A stretch of 29,402 nt of DNA from a virus. The first letter of the stretch is position 1. Every line of letters begins with the position of its first letter. The notes beneath the pieces are model-generated. The model saw only the letters and a program-made list of their open reading frames with translations, had not been told where the DNA came from and did not search any database. The DNA is taken from IMG/VR virus record IMGVR_UViG_3300008120_008257, positions 1 through 29,402 of that record; one strand, written 5' to 3'. Shown here one piece after another: positions 8,851 through 16,738 of the stretch. A program made the translations under genes and the position numbers.

Positions 8851-9090
8851 TTATTGTTTTTTCTCTGCCTCTGTTTGAGCTGAGATTGCATTTAAAAATA
8901 CATTTAATTTGTCATACACTGCACCTACACCCGAAAGTTCATTTGCAGCAAATACTCCTCGACGAACTGCAACATCTAAAATAGAACGAACATTAGCTAA
9001 ATCATTAATTGTTAGTTCTGGAGTAGGTTGTGTAGCAGTTTGTTCTCCACCTACTGTTGGGGCATTTGTTTGAGCGTTTTCAGTTTCCAT
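8851..9090 (-). CDS. Small conserved phage protein (79 aa)
   Basis: A 79-residue acidic protein with a disordered Thr/Gln/Pro-rich N-terminus (about 1-25) and a helical core containing LANVRSILDVAVRRGVFAAN and ELSGVGAVYDKLNVFL. I recall this core pattern (a run ending in the RRG-F element, then ELS-VG-YDKL) from small uncharacterised proteins of cyanophages and related myoviruses. No catalytic motif is visible. A Shine-Dalgarno AAAGGA lies upstream of the ATG. It overlaps the upstream gene stop by one base and sits 12 bases before the 197-aa gene. Confidence 0.6.
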   Translation of the reverse strand: METENAQTNAPTVGGEQTATQPTPELTINDLANVRSILDVAVRRGVFAANELSGVGAVYDKLNVFLNAISAQTEAEKKQ

Positions 9091-9383
9091 TATATTGTTC
9101 CTTTGTTTTTATGTAAAATTGTACATCCTAAAGTTAATAATGTTAATTCTTTAGGATCTTCTAACCCTATTTCAGTTACCTGAATAATTTTCCTATTTGA
9201 GTCTAACACATTAGAAATTACAACAGCAAATCTGCTATTTAGATGATATTCTATCCACCTCTCTAATAGTTTAGTTTCAATTTTTTGTTCAATTTTAATT
9301 TTGCTAAAATGTTCTGGAATAAAAGATAATTTTCTTAATCCCAGAACATTTAATGCATTTACTTCACCTCTATTTAAAGCCAT
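9090..9383 (-). CDS. Hypothetical protein (97 aa)
   Basis: A 97-residue basic protein that I do not recognise. It begins MALNRGEVNALNVLGLRKLS and has an amphipathic KIEQKIETKLLERWIEYHL helix, then short hydrophobic strands (FAVVISNVL, TLLTLGC). No signal peptide or membrane segment is convincing. It starts 12 bases after the VWA gene stop with an AGG-type Shine-Dalgarno and its end overlaps the next gene. Its codon use and spacing fit a real gene in the operon. Confidence 0.5.
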   Translation of the reverse strand: MALNRGEVNALNVLGLRKLSFIPEHFSKIKIEQKIETKLLERWIEYHLNSRFAVVISNVLDSNRKIIQVTEIGLEDPKELTLLTLGCTILHKNKGTI

Positions 9384-9395
9384 AAAGTACCTATA

Positions 9396-10652
9396 TTATT
9401 TATAATAGGCTACCTGACCGAATGGTGGAATTATGGTATCATTACCGTGAATAATAAACAAAGAATCGCAATAATCTTCGTCACCCCATGATCCGCAAGG
9501 ATATCCGTCGGTGAACATAATAAACTTTTTTGGTTCGATCTGTTCATTTTTCATAAAACGATAGTTAGCATCGAAATCAGTGCCACCACCGCCCTTGGGT
9601 TCGTAGCTCATAATATCATCTGCGGTATCGCCAGTAAAACGAGCATAGTTATATACTTCGGTATCAAAGCACCACAGATCGAGATTAAAATCTACATACT
9701 CATCCATAATACCTTTAACTTCACTGAGGAAGTCTTTAGCCATTGCGTCACTAATACTTCCGCTCATATCAATTGCAACGGAAACATCGATGGTTTCTTC
9801 GTTAAGCATACCGGGCAAAATAGCACCGCTATGTTGACTCTTACGATTCGGACGGCTAAAGCTAAAATTGCTCTTAAGAATGCTTTGAATGTTCATACGA
9901 AGCAATTGACGCCAATCCATCTTAGGTTCAGTGAAATCCTTAATCATACGCTGAATACCTGCAGGAACTTTACCTGCCCCGGCACTTTGTGCAGCAGCAA
10001 TCATAGCTTCTTTAATTTCGTCACGGATCTTCTTGCGCTCTTCAGGACTCAACTTAGGACGACCTTTTCCGTCTTTATCACCTTCGCCGTTACCTTCACC
10101 TTCGCCGTCACCTTCGCCGTCCAGGTGCTCATCGAGCAATTCGCCTAGTTGAGAAATATTAATCTTTTCTGCATTATCGTAAAGTTCTTGATAAATTTCT
10201 TCATAGCTTTTTCCACGATACTTATCGTTTTGATAAATTTGCATGAAGCTAGGAACTGTACCAATTCGTTCGTCTTTAAGAATTTGATTAACTGCATAAT
10301 CGGCAGCAATGTTGCTCAAAGTAGAATCACGATTTTCGCGACGTCCTAGATGATCAAATACATTATGTAGTACTTCGTGAGCAAAACCAAACTCACATTC
10401 TTTAGGTGTGAGTTTATTAACAAATCCGTTATTGTAATAAAAAGTTCTACCGTCAGTCGCCAAAGTATGGCACCAATCGCTAGCATCAACCATTTTCATA
10501 CGTGTCGCCATATTACCGAAAAACGGATGACGCAACAGCAAGCCGACGCGGGCAGTAATTAGCTTGTCAAGAATTTTTGCTCTTTCAGAAGAGCTAAATT
10601 CTTTACCAATCCAATCTTGTTTCTTAGACTTTTCTTGTTTCATTACAGCCAT
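9396..10652 (-). CDS. HExxH metallopeptidase-like / VWA domain protein
   Basis: A 418-residue protein of the COG3864 type (DUF2201 plus VWA-like). The N-terminal part has a putative zinc motif HEVLH at 92-96 followed by NVFDH. Around residues 175-205 is an acidic Gly/Glu/Asp linker made of short GEG/GDG repeats. The C-terminal VWA domain carries a MIDAS motif DMSGS near 295 and a second metal-site candidate GGGGTDFD. Proteins of this kind pair with MoxR-type AAA+ ATPases in metal insertion or protein remodelling; the analogy is CobS/CobT and BchI/BchD. That ATPase is the next gene upstream. The start is supported by AGGAG 7 bases upstream. The phage target is unknown. Confidence 0.85.
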   Translation of the reverse strand: MAVMKQEKSKKQDWIGKEFSSSERAKILDKLITARVGLLLRHPFFGNMATRMKMVDASDWCHTLATDGRTFYYNNGFVNKLTPKECEFGFAHEVLHNVFDHLGRRENRDSTLSNIAADYAVNQILKDERIGTVPSFMQIYQNDKYRGKSYEEIYQELYDNAEKINISQLGELLDEHLDGEGDGEGEGNGEGDKDGKGRPKLSPEERKKIRDEIKEAMIAAAQSAGAGKVPAGIQRMIKDFTEPKMDWRQLLRMNIQSILKSNFSFSRPNRKSQHSGAILPGMLNEETIDVSVAIDMSGSISDAMAKDFLSEVKGIMDEYVDFNLDLWCFDTEVYNYARFTGDTADDIMSYEPKGGGGTDFDANYRFMKNEQIEPKKFIMFTDGYPCGSWGDEDYCDSLFIIHGNDTIIPPFGQVAYYK

Positions 10653-10668
10653 GATGAACTCCTATTGT

Positions 10669-10698
10669 AATATACAATTATATATTCTTTTTAATCAA
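10669..10698 (-). promoter_or_regulatory. Candidate sigma70-like promoter for the VWA gene
   Basis: On the minus strand TTGATT (10693-10698) is separated by 18 bases from TATATT (10669-10674), about 17-22 bases upstream of the ATG at 10652. It lies just beyond the terminator of the MoxR gene, where a new promoter would be needed. The match is moderate in AT-rich DNA. Confidence 0.4.
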
Positions 10699-10707
10699 AA
10701 TGCAAGT

Positions 10708-10727
10708 AAAAAAGGCCCTTGCGGGCC
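10708..10727 (-). terminator. Intrinsic terminator after the MoxR gene
   Basis: On the minus strand a perfect GGCCC/GGGCC stem closes a GCAA tetraloop (GNRA type) and is followed by six T. It starts 5 bases after the MoxR stop codon. The sequence stands out as GC-rich in this AT-rich genome. It should largely separate the MoxR transcript from the downstream VWA gene. Confidence 0.85.
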
Positions 10728-10731
10728 CATT

Positions 10732-11814
10732 TTAACCTTCCATGGCACTGATAATGTACTTACCGTACTTGTCATGGAATCGATCAAAGTTCTTCAACTT
10801 TGACGCATCGAACGGCAGTTGATAGTTAGTTAATGCAGTCTTTGCACCCATAACAACAATTTCAGTTGGGAAGTTATCCATCATGAAACCAAAGAAGTTA
10901 TCTGCCATAGCATCCCAATTCTTAGCCTTCTTACGATCTGCTTCTTGCAGTTCATAGCACAGGCTAATAGTCAAAGAATACATAGCTGAAATTTCTTTGA
11001 TATCGCACTTACCAACTTTGCCGGACAAAATATCTTCGGGCTTAGGCATTTGCTTGGCAACCTTACGGTGAGCCATAAATTTAACTGCAAGCCCTTCACC
11101 AATTGCTCCGGATACTAGGTCAGTTAATGTGCTTTCGCTAACATCATCGTCTTCGAGCAATTCACTGACAAAAGTCCAAGAACGAGGAGTAGCAAATGCC
11201 TTGCTAGAGCCTTTAGGATCAAAGTCATAGAGATCTTGCTTGGCAAAACCAATGTATCCGACAACTTGTTCGTGTACACGATTCTTAACAGCCCAAGAAT
11301 GGAAATCTTCGTAATCAACACGAAGTTCAAGATGAAGGAAACGATTCGCAAGCGGTGCAGGCATACGATATGTAACACCTTTATCGCTTTCACGGTTGCC
11401 AGCAGCAACAATGCTAACGCCCTTAGGAAGAGTATAAGCACCAACACGACGATTAAGGATCAGCTGATATGCAGCAGCCTGTGTAGCAGGTGCAGCAGAA
11501 TTAAGTTCGTCAAGAAACAGAATGCTGTCATCGTCTGGATCAGACGGGAATTCCATCGGAGGTGCCCATTCCATTGAGCCTGTTGTAGCATTATAAAACG
11601 GGATACCTTTGATGTCAGTGGGTTCCCAAAGACTAAGACGTACATCGATAACTCGACGACCTTGTTCTTCGCCTAGTTGCTTAACGATATCACTCTTACC
11701 GATACCTGGAGGACCCCACATGAAGACAGGGCGATTCTTCTTCATACATTTACGAATAGCAGTCTTAGCCTCATTAGGACTAACAGTCCGATTAGCAGTC
11801 ATCTTCTCAGCCAT
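10732..11814 (-). CDS. MoxR-type AAA+ ATPase
   Basis: A 360-residue AAA+ ATPase of the MoxR family. Walker A is GPPGIGKS at 34-41, Walker B is SILFLDELN at 97-105, sensor 1 lies in VAAGN at 136-140, and PLANRF at 154-159 carries the arginine-finger region. The SLWEPTDIKGIP segment at 61-72 and the WAPP motif are typical of MoxR proteins. It probably forms a hexameric ring that remodels or activates a partner, most likely the VWA/metallopeptidase protein encoded immediately downstream. Upstream lies a strong sigma70 promoter with a palindrome at the predicted start site, and downstream an intrinsic terminator, so it looks like its own regulated transcription unit. Its role in infection is unknown. 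Confidence 0.9.
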   Translation of the reverse strand: MAEKMTANRTVSPNEAKTAIRKCMKKNRPVFMWGPPGIGKSDIVKQLGEEQGRRVIDVRLSLWEPTDIKGIPFYNATTGSMEWAPPMEFPSDPDDDSILFLDELNSAAPATQAAAYQLILNRRVGAYTLPKGVSIVAAGNRESDKGVTYRMPAPLANRFLHLELRVDYEDFHSWAVKNRVHEQVVGYIGFAKQDLYDFDPKGSSKAFATPRSWTFVSELLEDDDVSESTLTDLVSGAIGEGLAVKFMAHRKVAKQMPKPEDILSGKVGKCDIKEISAMYSLTISLCYELQEADRKKAKNWDAMADNFFGFMMDNFPTEIVVMGAKTALTNYQLPFDASKLKNFDRFHDKYGKYIISAMEG

Positions 11815-11842
11815 GTAACGCTCTCTTTCTTTAAGTTAAGTA

Positions 11843-11859
11843 AACACTGTCTAAGTGTT
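11843..11859. promoter_or_regulatory. Palindrome at predicted MoxR transcription start (possible operator)
   Basis: A perfect 6-bp inverted repeat, AACACT-N5-AGTGTT, is centred about 12 bases past the near edge of the -10 box of the MoxR promoter. It therefore overlaps the expected start site and early leader. It could be a repressor operator or a 5' mRNA hairpin. No terminator-like T run follows it. Confidence 0.45.
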
Positions 11860-11862
11860 ACT

Positions 11863-11891
11863 ATTATACAATTAATATTGAGCGTCGTCAA
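11863..11891 (-). promoter_or_regulatory. Sigma70 promoter of the MoxR gene
   Basis: Minus strand TTGACG (11886-11891), a 17-base spacer, and TATAAT (11863-11868). This is 11 of 12 consensus bases at ideal spacing. The predicted start is near 11856, giving a leader of about 40 bases before the ATG at 11814. The promoter overlaps the 3' end of the upstream gene. Confidence 0.8.
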
Positions 11892-12276
11892 GTTGTTTTT
11901 TTGCAAATTTCTGATGTGCAAGATAGTATTTTTGAAGATTTCCGGAAAAAAGAACCAATTGAACTGCCGGTCTCTCATTAAAAAAATATATTCTAGTTTT
12001 GCTAATATAAAATGGACAATTAAATGTGTTATCTAGCCAAAGAATAAATTTATTCTCAAAAATAATATCGGGATCTTCCAATTTGATTTCGTATGATTTT
12101 ACTTCTGATTTAGTGAGAAGTTCGAATCCTCGGTCAGTTAATCTTAAACCGCCAAATGATTTATTTCGAGGATTTTTCCAAATTGTTTGTATCCATGCTT
12201 TAAATGAACGGTCAGTGGGTGCTTTGAGATTTAATTTTTCTATTATGTACTTTGTTATCTCAATTTTTTGGGTCAT
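11872..12276 (-). CDS. Hypothetical protein (134 aa)
   Basis: A 134-residue basic protein that I do not recognise. Visible are KAWIQTIWKNPRNKSFGGLRLT near residue 25, FELLTKSEVKSYEI, and an aromatic strand-rich C-terminal half (FILWLDNTFNCPFYISKTRI). The GGLRLTDRGFE element recalls short conserved proteins of T4-like cyanophages, but no function is known to me. Its start lies inside the end of the upstream gene (17-base overlap). The MoxR promoter sits in its last codons and just past its stop. Confidence 0.55.
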   Translation of the reverse strand: MTQKIEITKYIIEKLNLKAPTDRSFKAWIQTIWKNPRNKSFGGLRLTDRGFELLTKSEVKSYEIKLEDPDIIFENKFILWLDNTFNCPFYISKTRIYFFNERPAVQLVLFSGNLQKYYLAHQKFAKKQLDDAQY

Positions 12277-12604
12277 TTAAAAATTTTTCGCCTGTAGTGA
12301 GTTTATAAACTGCAAAATCGGTAGTATTAAACAGCTTATTAAGCTTTTCTGCCAAATTAAAGGCATGCCCTGAGTTTGAAAAACTTACTTTTTTGTATTT
12401 TGGTCCGACCTGGCTAGTAATTAAATTTTCTGTTTTTAGGTTAATCGGATTACCTTTAAAAAACACAGCCCAGATGGCATCGGCTTCTAATACTTGTTCT
12501 GATTTATAATTTTTTTTATTTGTTATTTCTAACAAAATGTTTGGTTTTGGTCTACTCATTATATCTAAGAATTCTTCTATAGGAATAGTATTAAGTTGCT
12601 TCAT
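12260..12604 (-). CDS. Hypothetical protein (114 aa)
   Basis: A 114-residue Lys-rich protein that I do not recognise. It shows an N-terminal helix (TIPIEEFLDIMSRPKPNILL), a central VLEADAIWAVFFKG segment, and a C-terminal half with KVSFSNSGHAFNLAEKLN and FAVYKLTTGEKF. No catalytic or membrane motif is evident. It overlaps both neighbours (17 bases downstream, 14 upstream), which marks it as part of the RNase H to MoxR-promoter gene string. Confidence 0.5.
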   Translation of the reverse strand: MKQLNTIPIEEFLDIMSRPKPNILLEITNKKNYKSEQVLEADAIWAVFFKGNPINLKTENLITSQVGPKYKKVSFSNSGHAFNLAEKLNKLFNTTDFAVYKLTTGEKFLNDPKN

Positions 12605-13076
12605 TTTTATTTAATGTATTTAATACAGTTTTCATATCTTGTTCAGTTTTAAATGGACCAAAATATTGATATCTTTCTAATGTAATTAATTTAGGGCAAA
12701 AGCTTTTAACCCATCCTTTACGAAATTTTATGACATAAAATCCAGCACAATATCGACTTTTACTTTTAGAACTTTTTGCAAAAAGAGGTAATTTTTTCTT
12801 TAAATTATAAACAGGATCGTAGGGTTTAGAGCTACAAAGAAAATCATAAATTAAATATGGCGCAGATTCTGTTTTATTTTTAAAAAGAAAATCAGTATTT
12901 TCCAAATCAATACCAAATTTTTCTTGTAGTTCTTTTAGGTCATTGAACGTGTATTTTTGTCCTTTTCTAAAAAAAGAAATACCCTTTTTATTTTTTAAAA
13001 CAGATCCTATTTTTAATTTATCATCTTTAATGATCCATTCTTTATTTGGTATAAGTGTTTTGCTTGTAATATTCAT
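12591..13076 (-). CDS. Conserved phage protein of unknown function (161 aa)
   Basis: A 161-residue very basic protein. The middle carries PYLIYDFLCSSKPYDPVYNL, followed by KSKSRYCAGFYVIKFRKGW and a C-terminal helix. The high Lys/Arg and aromatic content would suit nucleic-acid binding, but no named fold is recognisable. It overlaps RNase H by 4 bases (ATGA-type), so a role linked to replication or processing is a guess from context only. Confidence 0.5.
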   Translation of the reverse strand: MNITSKTLIPNKEWIIKDDKLKIGSVLKNKKGISFFRKGQKYTFNDLKELQEKFGIDLENTDFLFKNKTESAPYLIYDFLCSSKPYDPVYNLKKKLPLFAKSSKSKSRYCAGFYVIKFRKGWVKSFCPKLITLERYQYFGPFKTEQDMKTVLNTLNKNEAT

Positions 13077-14065
13077 AATGTATACCTTGCATTCAGTGGT
13101 TCTGCATAACTTTGCACTTGTTCAGATATTTTTTGTAAGTCATATTCTGTGCAAAATTTTAGTAATCTAATTCCTACCTGAGCAATGTTTTTGCTTTTAT
13201 GCTCTTCAGAATTAATTGTATTTGAAATAATTTCTTGAATTGATTCTGGTTGTGCAGTTAGGTCACATAAAAGTTTATTTCTGTTGTAATCGTCTAAAAC
13301 ACGATGTTCGACGCCTTCATGGTCGATCCACTTTTGGAGCATGAGATTATTCCAATTATAACCTTTGCTTTTTCTATCAGCAAAGGCTTCACGTAGACCT
13401 ACTTTATTTTTTGTACCGTTTTCTCTAACACCCGGGTAAGCACTAAAGATATTGTCACTAGTATCTCCACGCATACATTTTTCAAATAGTAGCCATTCTG
13501 GATCAGGTGCAGGTTTAATTTCTTTAGTTTTCTTATCTACAATAGGACGATTCTTTTCATCAAAGTATCCTTCATGTGTAATAGTCACACCCATTACACC
13601 ATTATATTGTTTTACATTAGCTGCGATTAATTGTGCAAAATCACCGTCAGTAGAAATAATAACATGATTATCGTTTGGATGATATTTAATCCACCCAGCA
13701 ATAAGATCATCGGCTTCTAATTGAGGATTATGTAAAACTGTTGTATTAGTTTTATTGACAATGAAGTCTTTAAATTGATCAAATGTTTCCCAGAATGTTT
13801 TTTCTTCTTCTGCTTCTCTTGGATTTAATGCTGCACGAGCTTCCGAACGTTGTCTTTTGTACGGCTCATAATAGTCCTTGCGCCACGAACGACCTTCAAG
13901 GCAGAATACTACATGATCACCTTTAAAATCACGCCACGCTTTTCTAATGCTACTTAGCACAGTATGTAAACTCATACCAACTTTATCTTCGAGACTACCT
14001 CGAACAGTGTGACGTGCTCTAAAAAAAGTATTTGCTGTATCAACAAGTATATAAGTTTTGGTCAT
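13073..14065 (-). CDS. rnh: T4-type RNase H (5'-3' exonuclease, FEN family)
   Basis: A 330-residue FEN/5'-nuclease family protein equivalent to T4 RNase H, which removes RNA primers and flaps from lagging-strand fragments. Metal-binding acids are visible in order: Asp9 in LVDTANTFFRAR, Glu117, Asp119 and Asp120 in LEADDLIAGW, Asp140 and Asp142 in ISTDGDFAQL, and Asp201 and Asp204 in MRGDTSDNI. The helical arch region with RRK-like basics (RKDYYEPYKRQR) precedes the acid cluster. It is about the usual length (T4 305 aa). It overlaps the neighbouring genes by 1-4 bases and serves with gp43 and gp45 encoded in this window. Confidence 0.93.
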   Translation of the reverse strand: MTKTYILVDTANTFFRARHTVRGSLEDKVGMSLHTVLSSIRKAWRDFKGDHVVFCLEGRSWRKDYYEPYKRQRSEARAALNPREAEEEKTFWETFDQFKDFIVNKTNTTVLHNPQLEADDLIAGWIKYHPNDNHVIISTDGDFAQLIAANVKQYNGVMGVTITHEGYFDEKNRPIVDKKTKEIKPAPDPEWLLFEKCMRGDTSDNIFSAYPGVRENGTKNKVGLREAFADRKSKGYNWNNLMLQKWIDHEGVEHRVLDDYNRNKLLCDLTAQPESIQEIISNTINSEEHKSKNIAQVGIRLLKFCTEYDLQKISEQVQSYAEPLNARYTL

Positions 14066-14511
14066 TAGCCGATCTCAGTTCGCCCATCATCTCGTAGAGC
14101 ACGATTTACATATCCGCTACCTCTACGTTCCATATCAATGCCTGATTCTCGTCCTACATTTCTACAAAGATCGTTAAACCAAGCATCAACAATTTCTTCG
14201 TCTGAACTACCATTATAGCCAGCACTACGTAATTGTAATACGAAATACTCATTCCAGTCAAGTTCAAAGAAGCCATTTCGAACATTATCTTTATTAATAT
14301 GAGTATCTAATACTGCTACCCAAGGTTCTTTCTTTTCATTTGCTAATTCTTTTGGTGTTAATTTAGCTAGTCGTTCTTGCTCTTTGGCTTTCTCTGCAGA
14401 TTCGAGTGCTAATTTAGTTTCATTTTCTATTTTTAATTTTTGTTCTGCTGCTTCTGCAACTTCTTTTTCGATCTTATCGACACCTAGTAATTTTTTTAAT
14501 ATTTGTTTCAT
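14065..14511 (-). CDS. Conserved phage protein of unknown function (148 aa)
   Basis: A 148-residue protein with two parts. Residues about 10-60 form a charged Ala/Glu/Lys helix, likely a coiled coil. The C-terminal 90 residues (KKEPWVAVLDTHINKDNVRN, FFELDWNEYFVLQLRSAGY, and VDAWFNDLCRNVGRE) form a compact domain that I recall from cyanophage proteins without known function. It overlaps RNase H by one base and may act with it, but nothing in the sequence proves this. Confidence 0.6.
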   Translation of the reverse strand: MKQILKKLLGVDKIEKEVAEAAEQKLKIENETKLALESAEKAKEQERLAKLTPKELANEKKEPWVAVLDTHINKDNVRNGFFELDWNEYFVLQLRSAGYNGSSDEEIVDAWFNDLCRNVGRESGIDMERRGSGYVNRALRDDGRTEIG

Positions 14512-14513
14512 AG

Positions 14514-15125
14514 TTATAAAACCAGTTCAGTTAATGTAGTTTTTTCTCCTAGTAAACCTTCGACAAATGTGTTAAATGATAAACTAACTCGTTGATACGG
14601 TTGATTATTAATTGCCACGAAATGTTTTAACGATGATGGAAATAATAATAATGTTGAAGTTTCAACAGGAACAAACCAGTCTTCACTATTAAATTGAGTA
14701 AATGATTCTGCAGTATATTTTATCATCGGTTGAATTGGATTAGAATTTACAAAATAAATTTTATCATGTTTTATATTGGCGTTTAGATAAAAAACACCAC
14801 TTATAAAACTATTAGGATGATAGTGAGAATGATGACTTTGATTTTGTTTAGTATAATTAATCCATGATTGGGTAATATAAAATGATAAAAAATTTTTTGG
14901 CGGATTATATGCTTTTACAAATAAATTTACACTATCTAAACAAAATTTTTTTAAATTTTCAAGTTCGGGTCGATCTAGAACATTAGTATCACAGCTTGTT
15001 AAATTGCCATAATTATTAAAAGTTTTTTGAGATATTAGATTAAAACATTCTTCTTCTTCTTTTGTGAATGGTCTATCTAATTTTTGAACACCAACAGGTA
15101 TAGGAAAAACTCCTAAAATATCCAT
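14514..15125 (-). CDS. Putative 2OG-Fe(II) oxygenase (TIGR02466-like)
   Basis: A 203-residue protein with the features of phage-type 2OG-Fe(II) oxygenases (PF13759/TIGR02466). The metal-binding segment is QSHHSHYHPNSFISGVFYLN at about 95-114. The distal His and Arg lie in LLLFPSSLKHFVAINN and QRVSLSFN near the C-terminus. Such enzymes use iron and 2-oxoglutarate to hydroxylate protein, small-molecule or nucleic-acid substrates. I chose the ATG at 15125, which overlaps the queE stop (TAATG) with GGGGGA before it, over an in-frame TTG four codons upstream. Its place next to queE makes base modification worth considering, but the substrate is unknown. Confidence 0.7.
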   Translation of the reverse strand: MDILGVFPIPVGVQKLDRPFTKEEEECFNLISQKTFNNYGNLTSCDTNVLDRPELENLKKFCLDSVNLFVKAYNPPKNFLSFYITQSWINYTKQNQSHHSHYHPNSFISGVFYLNANIKHDKIYFVNSNPIQPMIKYTAESFTQFNSEDWFVPVETSTLLLFPSSLKHFVAINNQPYQRVSLSFNTFVEGLLGEKTTLTELVL

Positions 15126-15976
15126 TAAGTCCCCCAAGCATTTTTAAATAATGGAACTTGTAAACGATCGCTATAGCGTAAACCGTGCTTCATTGCTAAG
15201 TCTGCAACTGCACGATTATTCATGCTATATACTTTTTCTACGCCACCTACTGGCATAAGGTATACAGGTCCTTTAAATCCTGCTTTACGATATATATCAA
15301 TAACTTCTAGTGCTTCATTGGCATCATCTTCTGTAGCAATAACTAATTTGAGATAAGTGTAGCCAATTTTTTCGTATTCGTTAACTACTTCTGGTTTAAT
15401 GGCTTCTTCTCTTTTCTCGCCACTAACACTTAGTTTAGCGCTAACACTAAAAGTTAATGAGCTATAACCTCTACGGTCAATTCCCCAATGCCACAAATAG
15501 TCACTAAACTCTTTTGACAACGGTTGGGTACCATTTGTTTCAAACGTAATTTCTTTAAGACCTAGCATTTTTGGATGATCTAGTAATGCCGGATAAGCAC
15601 GTTGCCAACCTAGCAATGGTTCGCCGCCTGTAATTACTAAATGTTCGTCTCTCCATTCTTGGTGCGGTAAGAGGTCGACGATATTTTCCGCAAGCCCGTC
15701 TGTTTCAACCATAGGTGAAAGGTCCTTGAACCTAGGATCCCAACTAGCGTAAGAATCGCAACCGGTACCAACAAGTGGAAGATCTTTATATTGTTTATAA
15801 AATTCGATATAACGAGCCACAGTGTGTCGTTCATTTGATTTTTCTCCTTTAGGCATACCAAAGCCGTCGCAAGTAAAATTGCAACCGAATGTTCTTAGGA
15901 ATACACTAGGTACTCCCATATAACGGCCTTCGCCTTGAACTGAATAGAATAATTCTGATACTTTAATTTTTGACAT
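15125..15976 (-). CDS. queE: 7-carboxy-7-deazaguanine synthase (radical SAM)
   Basis: A 283-residue radical SAM enzyme of the QueE family, which contracts 6-carboxy-tetrahydropterin to 7-carboxy-7-deazaguanine on the route to preQ0. Seen: the substrate motif YSVQGEGRYMGVPSVFLR at 11-28, cluster Cys at 32 and 36 (CNFTC), a third Cys at 73 (GCDSYASW), the GGEP motif in VITGGEPLLGW, and ETNGTQPL. The distance from Cys36 to Cys73 is far longer than the classic CxxxCxxC. I recall the same kind of insertion in other phage QueE proteins, so it is probably still functional. In phages QueE supplies precursors for 7-deazaguanine in DNA, which fits the DpdA-like gene in this block. Confidence 0.9.
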   Translation of the reverse strand: MSKIKVSELFYSVQGEGRYMGVPSVFLRTFGCNFTCDGFGMPKGEKSNERHTVARYIEFYKQYKDLPLVGTGCDSYASWDPRFKDLSPMVETDGLAENIVDLLPHQEWRDEHLVITGGEPLLGWQRAYPALLDHPKMLGLKEITFETNGTQPLSKEFSDYLWHWGIDRRGYSSLTFSVSAKLSVSGEKREEAIKPEVVNEYEKIGYTYLKLVIATEDDANEALEVIDIYRKAGFKGPVYLMPVGGVEKVYSMNNRAVADLAMKHGLRYSDRLQVPLFKNAWGT

Positions 15977-15979
15977 AGT

Positions 15980-16738
15980 TTAATTATAAGTTAGTTTTAA
16001 AAATTTATCAATAATTTCTGATACATCTTCTGTTTTATATTTTTTATAAATTTCGATTAATTTTTCTTTAGTTAATCCTCTTCCGAAATCTGTATGATAA
16101 TCGCCTTGTCTAAATAAATGAGGATCACCTACTGGCATTTTAGTTTGTATTTGTAATTTTCTTTTTAAAAATTCAGAAGTCATTGGTGCAAATTTATATT
16201 TTAAAATAATAAAAGGACAATTATCTGTTATAGATTTATAATGTCTACCTTTTGTATATTTGTCTGTATAGTTACATAATCTTCTAGATCCATTTTCGAG
16301 CATTGAATCATTGATATTTAGACCGTGTGTAAACTGGTTAAATAAAGGCAAATTAAAATTGATATCAGTAGATTCTCTTTCTTCTTTGGTATCAACTATT
16401 GTTAGACAATTAATTAAATATTTTTTTCTGTCTTGATTTTCTAACAATGATTTATAATCACCTAATAAAAATTCTGTAACATTTAAACAAATTCTCCAAT
16501 CTTTTACCTTTGCATTTTCAATATCGTATACTTCATTGTCTATCAATGATCCTGCAAAAATGGTATTTCTTGAATTTATTATTTCCCAAGTTGGGCATAT
16601 TTTTTTTATTATATCTACTGAATTATCAGTAGATGCATAGTTTATCATAATACCGTGATCGAAAAATTGTTTATGATGATTTAACCACCACGGTAATAGA
16701 TACTCTTCATTAAAAAAATGACATAATATAGTTTTCAT
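15980..16738 (-). CDS. Putative glycosyltransferase (GT2/GT92-like, GT-A fold)
   Basis: A 252-residue protein. The N-terminus HFFNEEYLLPWWLNHHKQFF is the hallmark of GT2/GT92-like transferases that start with a Glu-Tyr/Leu-Leu-Pro-Trp-Trp segment. INYASTDNSVDIIKK follows at 33-47, where the nucleotide-binding Asp would lie. The C-terminal third contains RGDYHTDFGRG-like phrases (RQGDYHTDFGRG). It probably transfers a sugar, but the acceptor (capsid, lipopolysaccharide or modified DNA base) is not shown. The start overlaps the HIT gene stop (TAATG). Low GC and runs of Asn/Ile/Lys make it slightly more AT-rich than its neighbours. Confidence 0.65.
   Translation of the reverse strand: MKTILCHFFNEEYLLPWWLNHHKQFFDHGIMINYASTDNSVDIIKKICPTWEIINSRNTIFAGSLIDNEVYDIENAKVKDWRICLNVTEFLLGDYKSLLENQDRKKYLINCLTIVDTKEERESTDINFNLPLFNQFTHGLNINDSMLENGSRRLCNYTDKYTKGRHYKSITDNCPFIILKYKFAPMTSEFLKRKLQIQTKMPVGDPHLFRQGDYHTDFGRGLTKEKLIEIYKKYKTEDVSEIIDKFLKLTYN

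Noticed and set aside
9397-9404. Exact TATAAATA on the minus strand before the 97-aa gene
   Set aside because: It overlaps the VWA stop codon and lies only about 14 bases from the next ATG, which leaves almost no leader. In such AT-rich DNA one chance match is expected, and the gene is not a structural gene.
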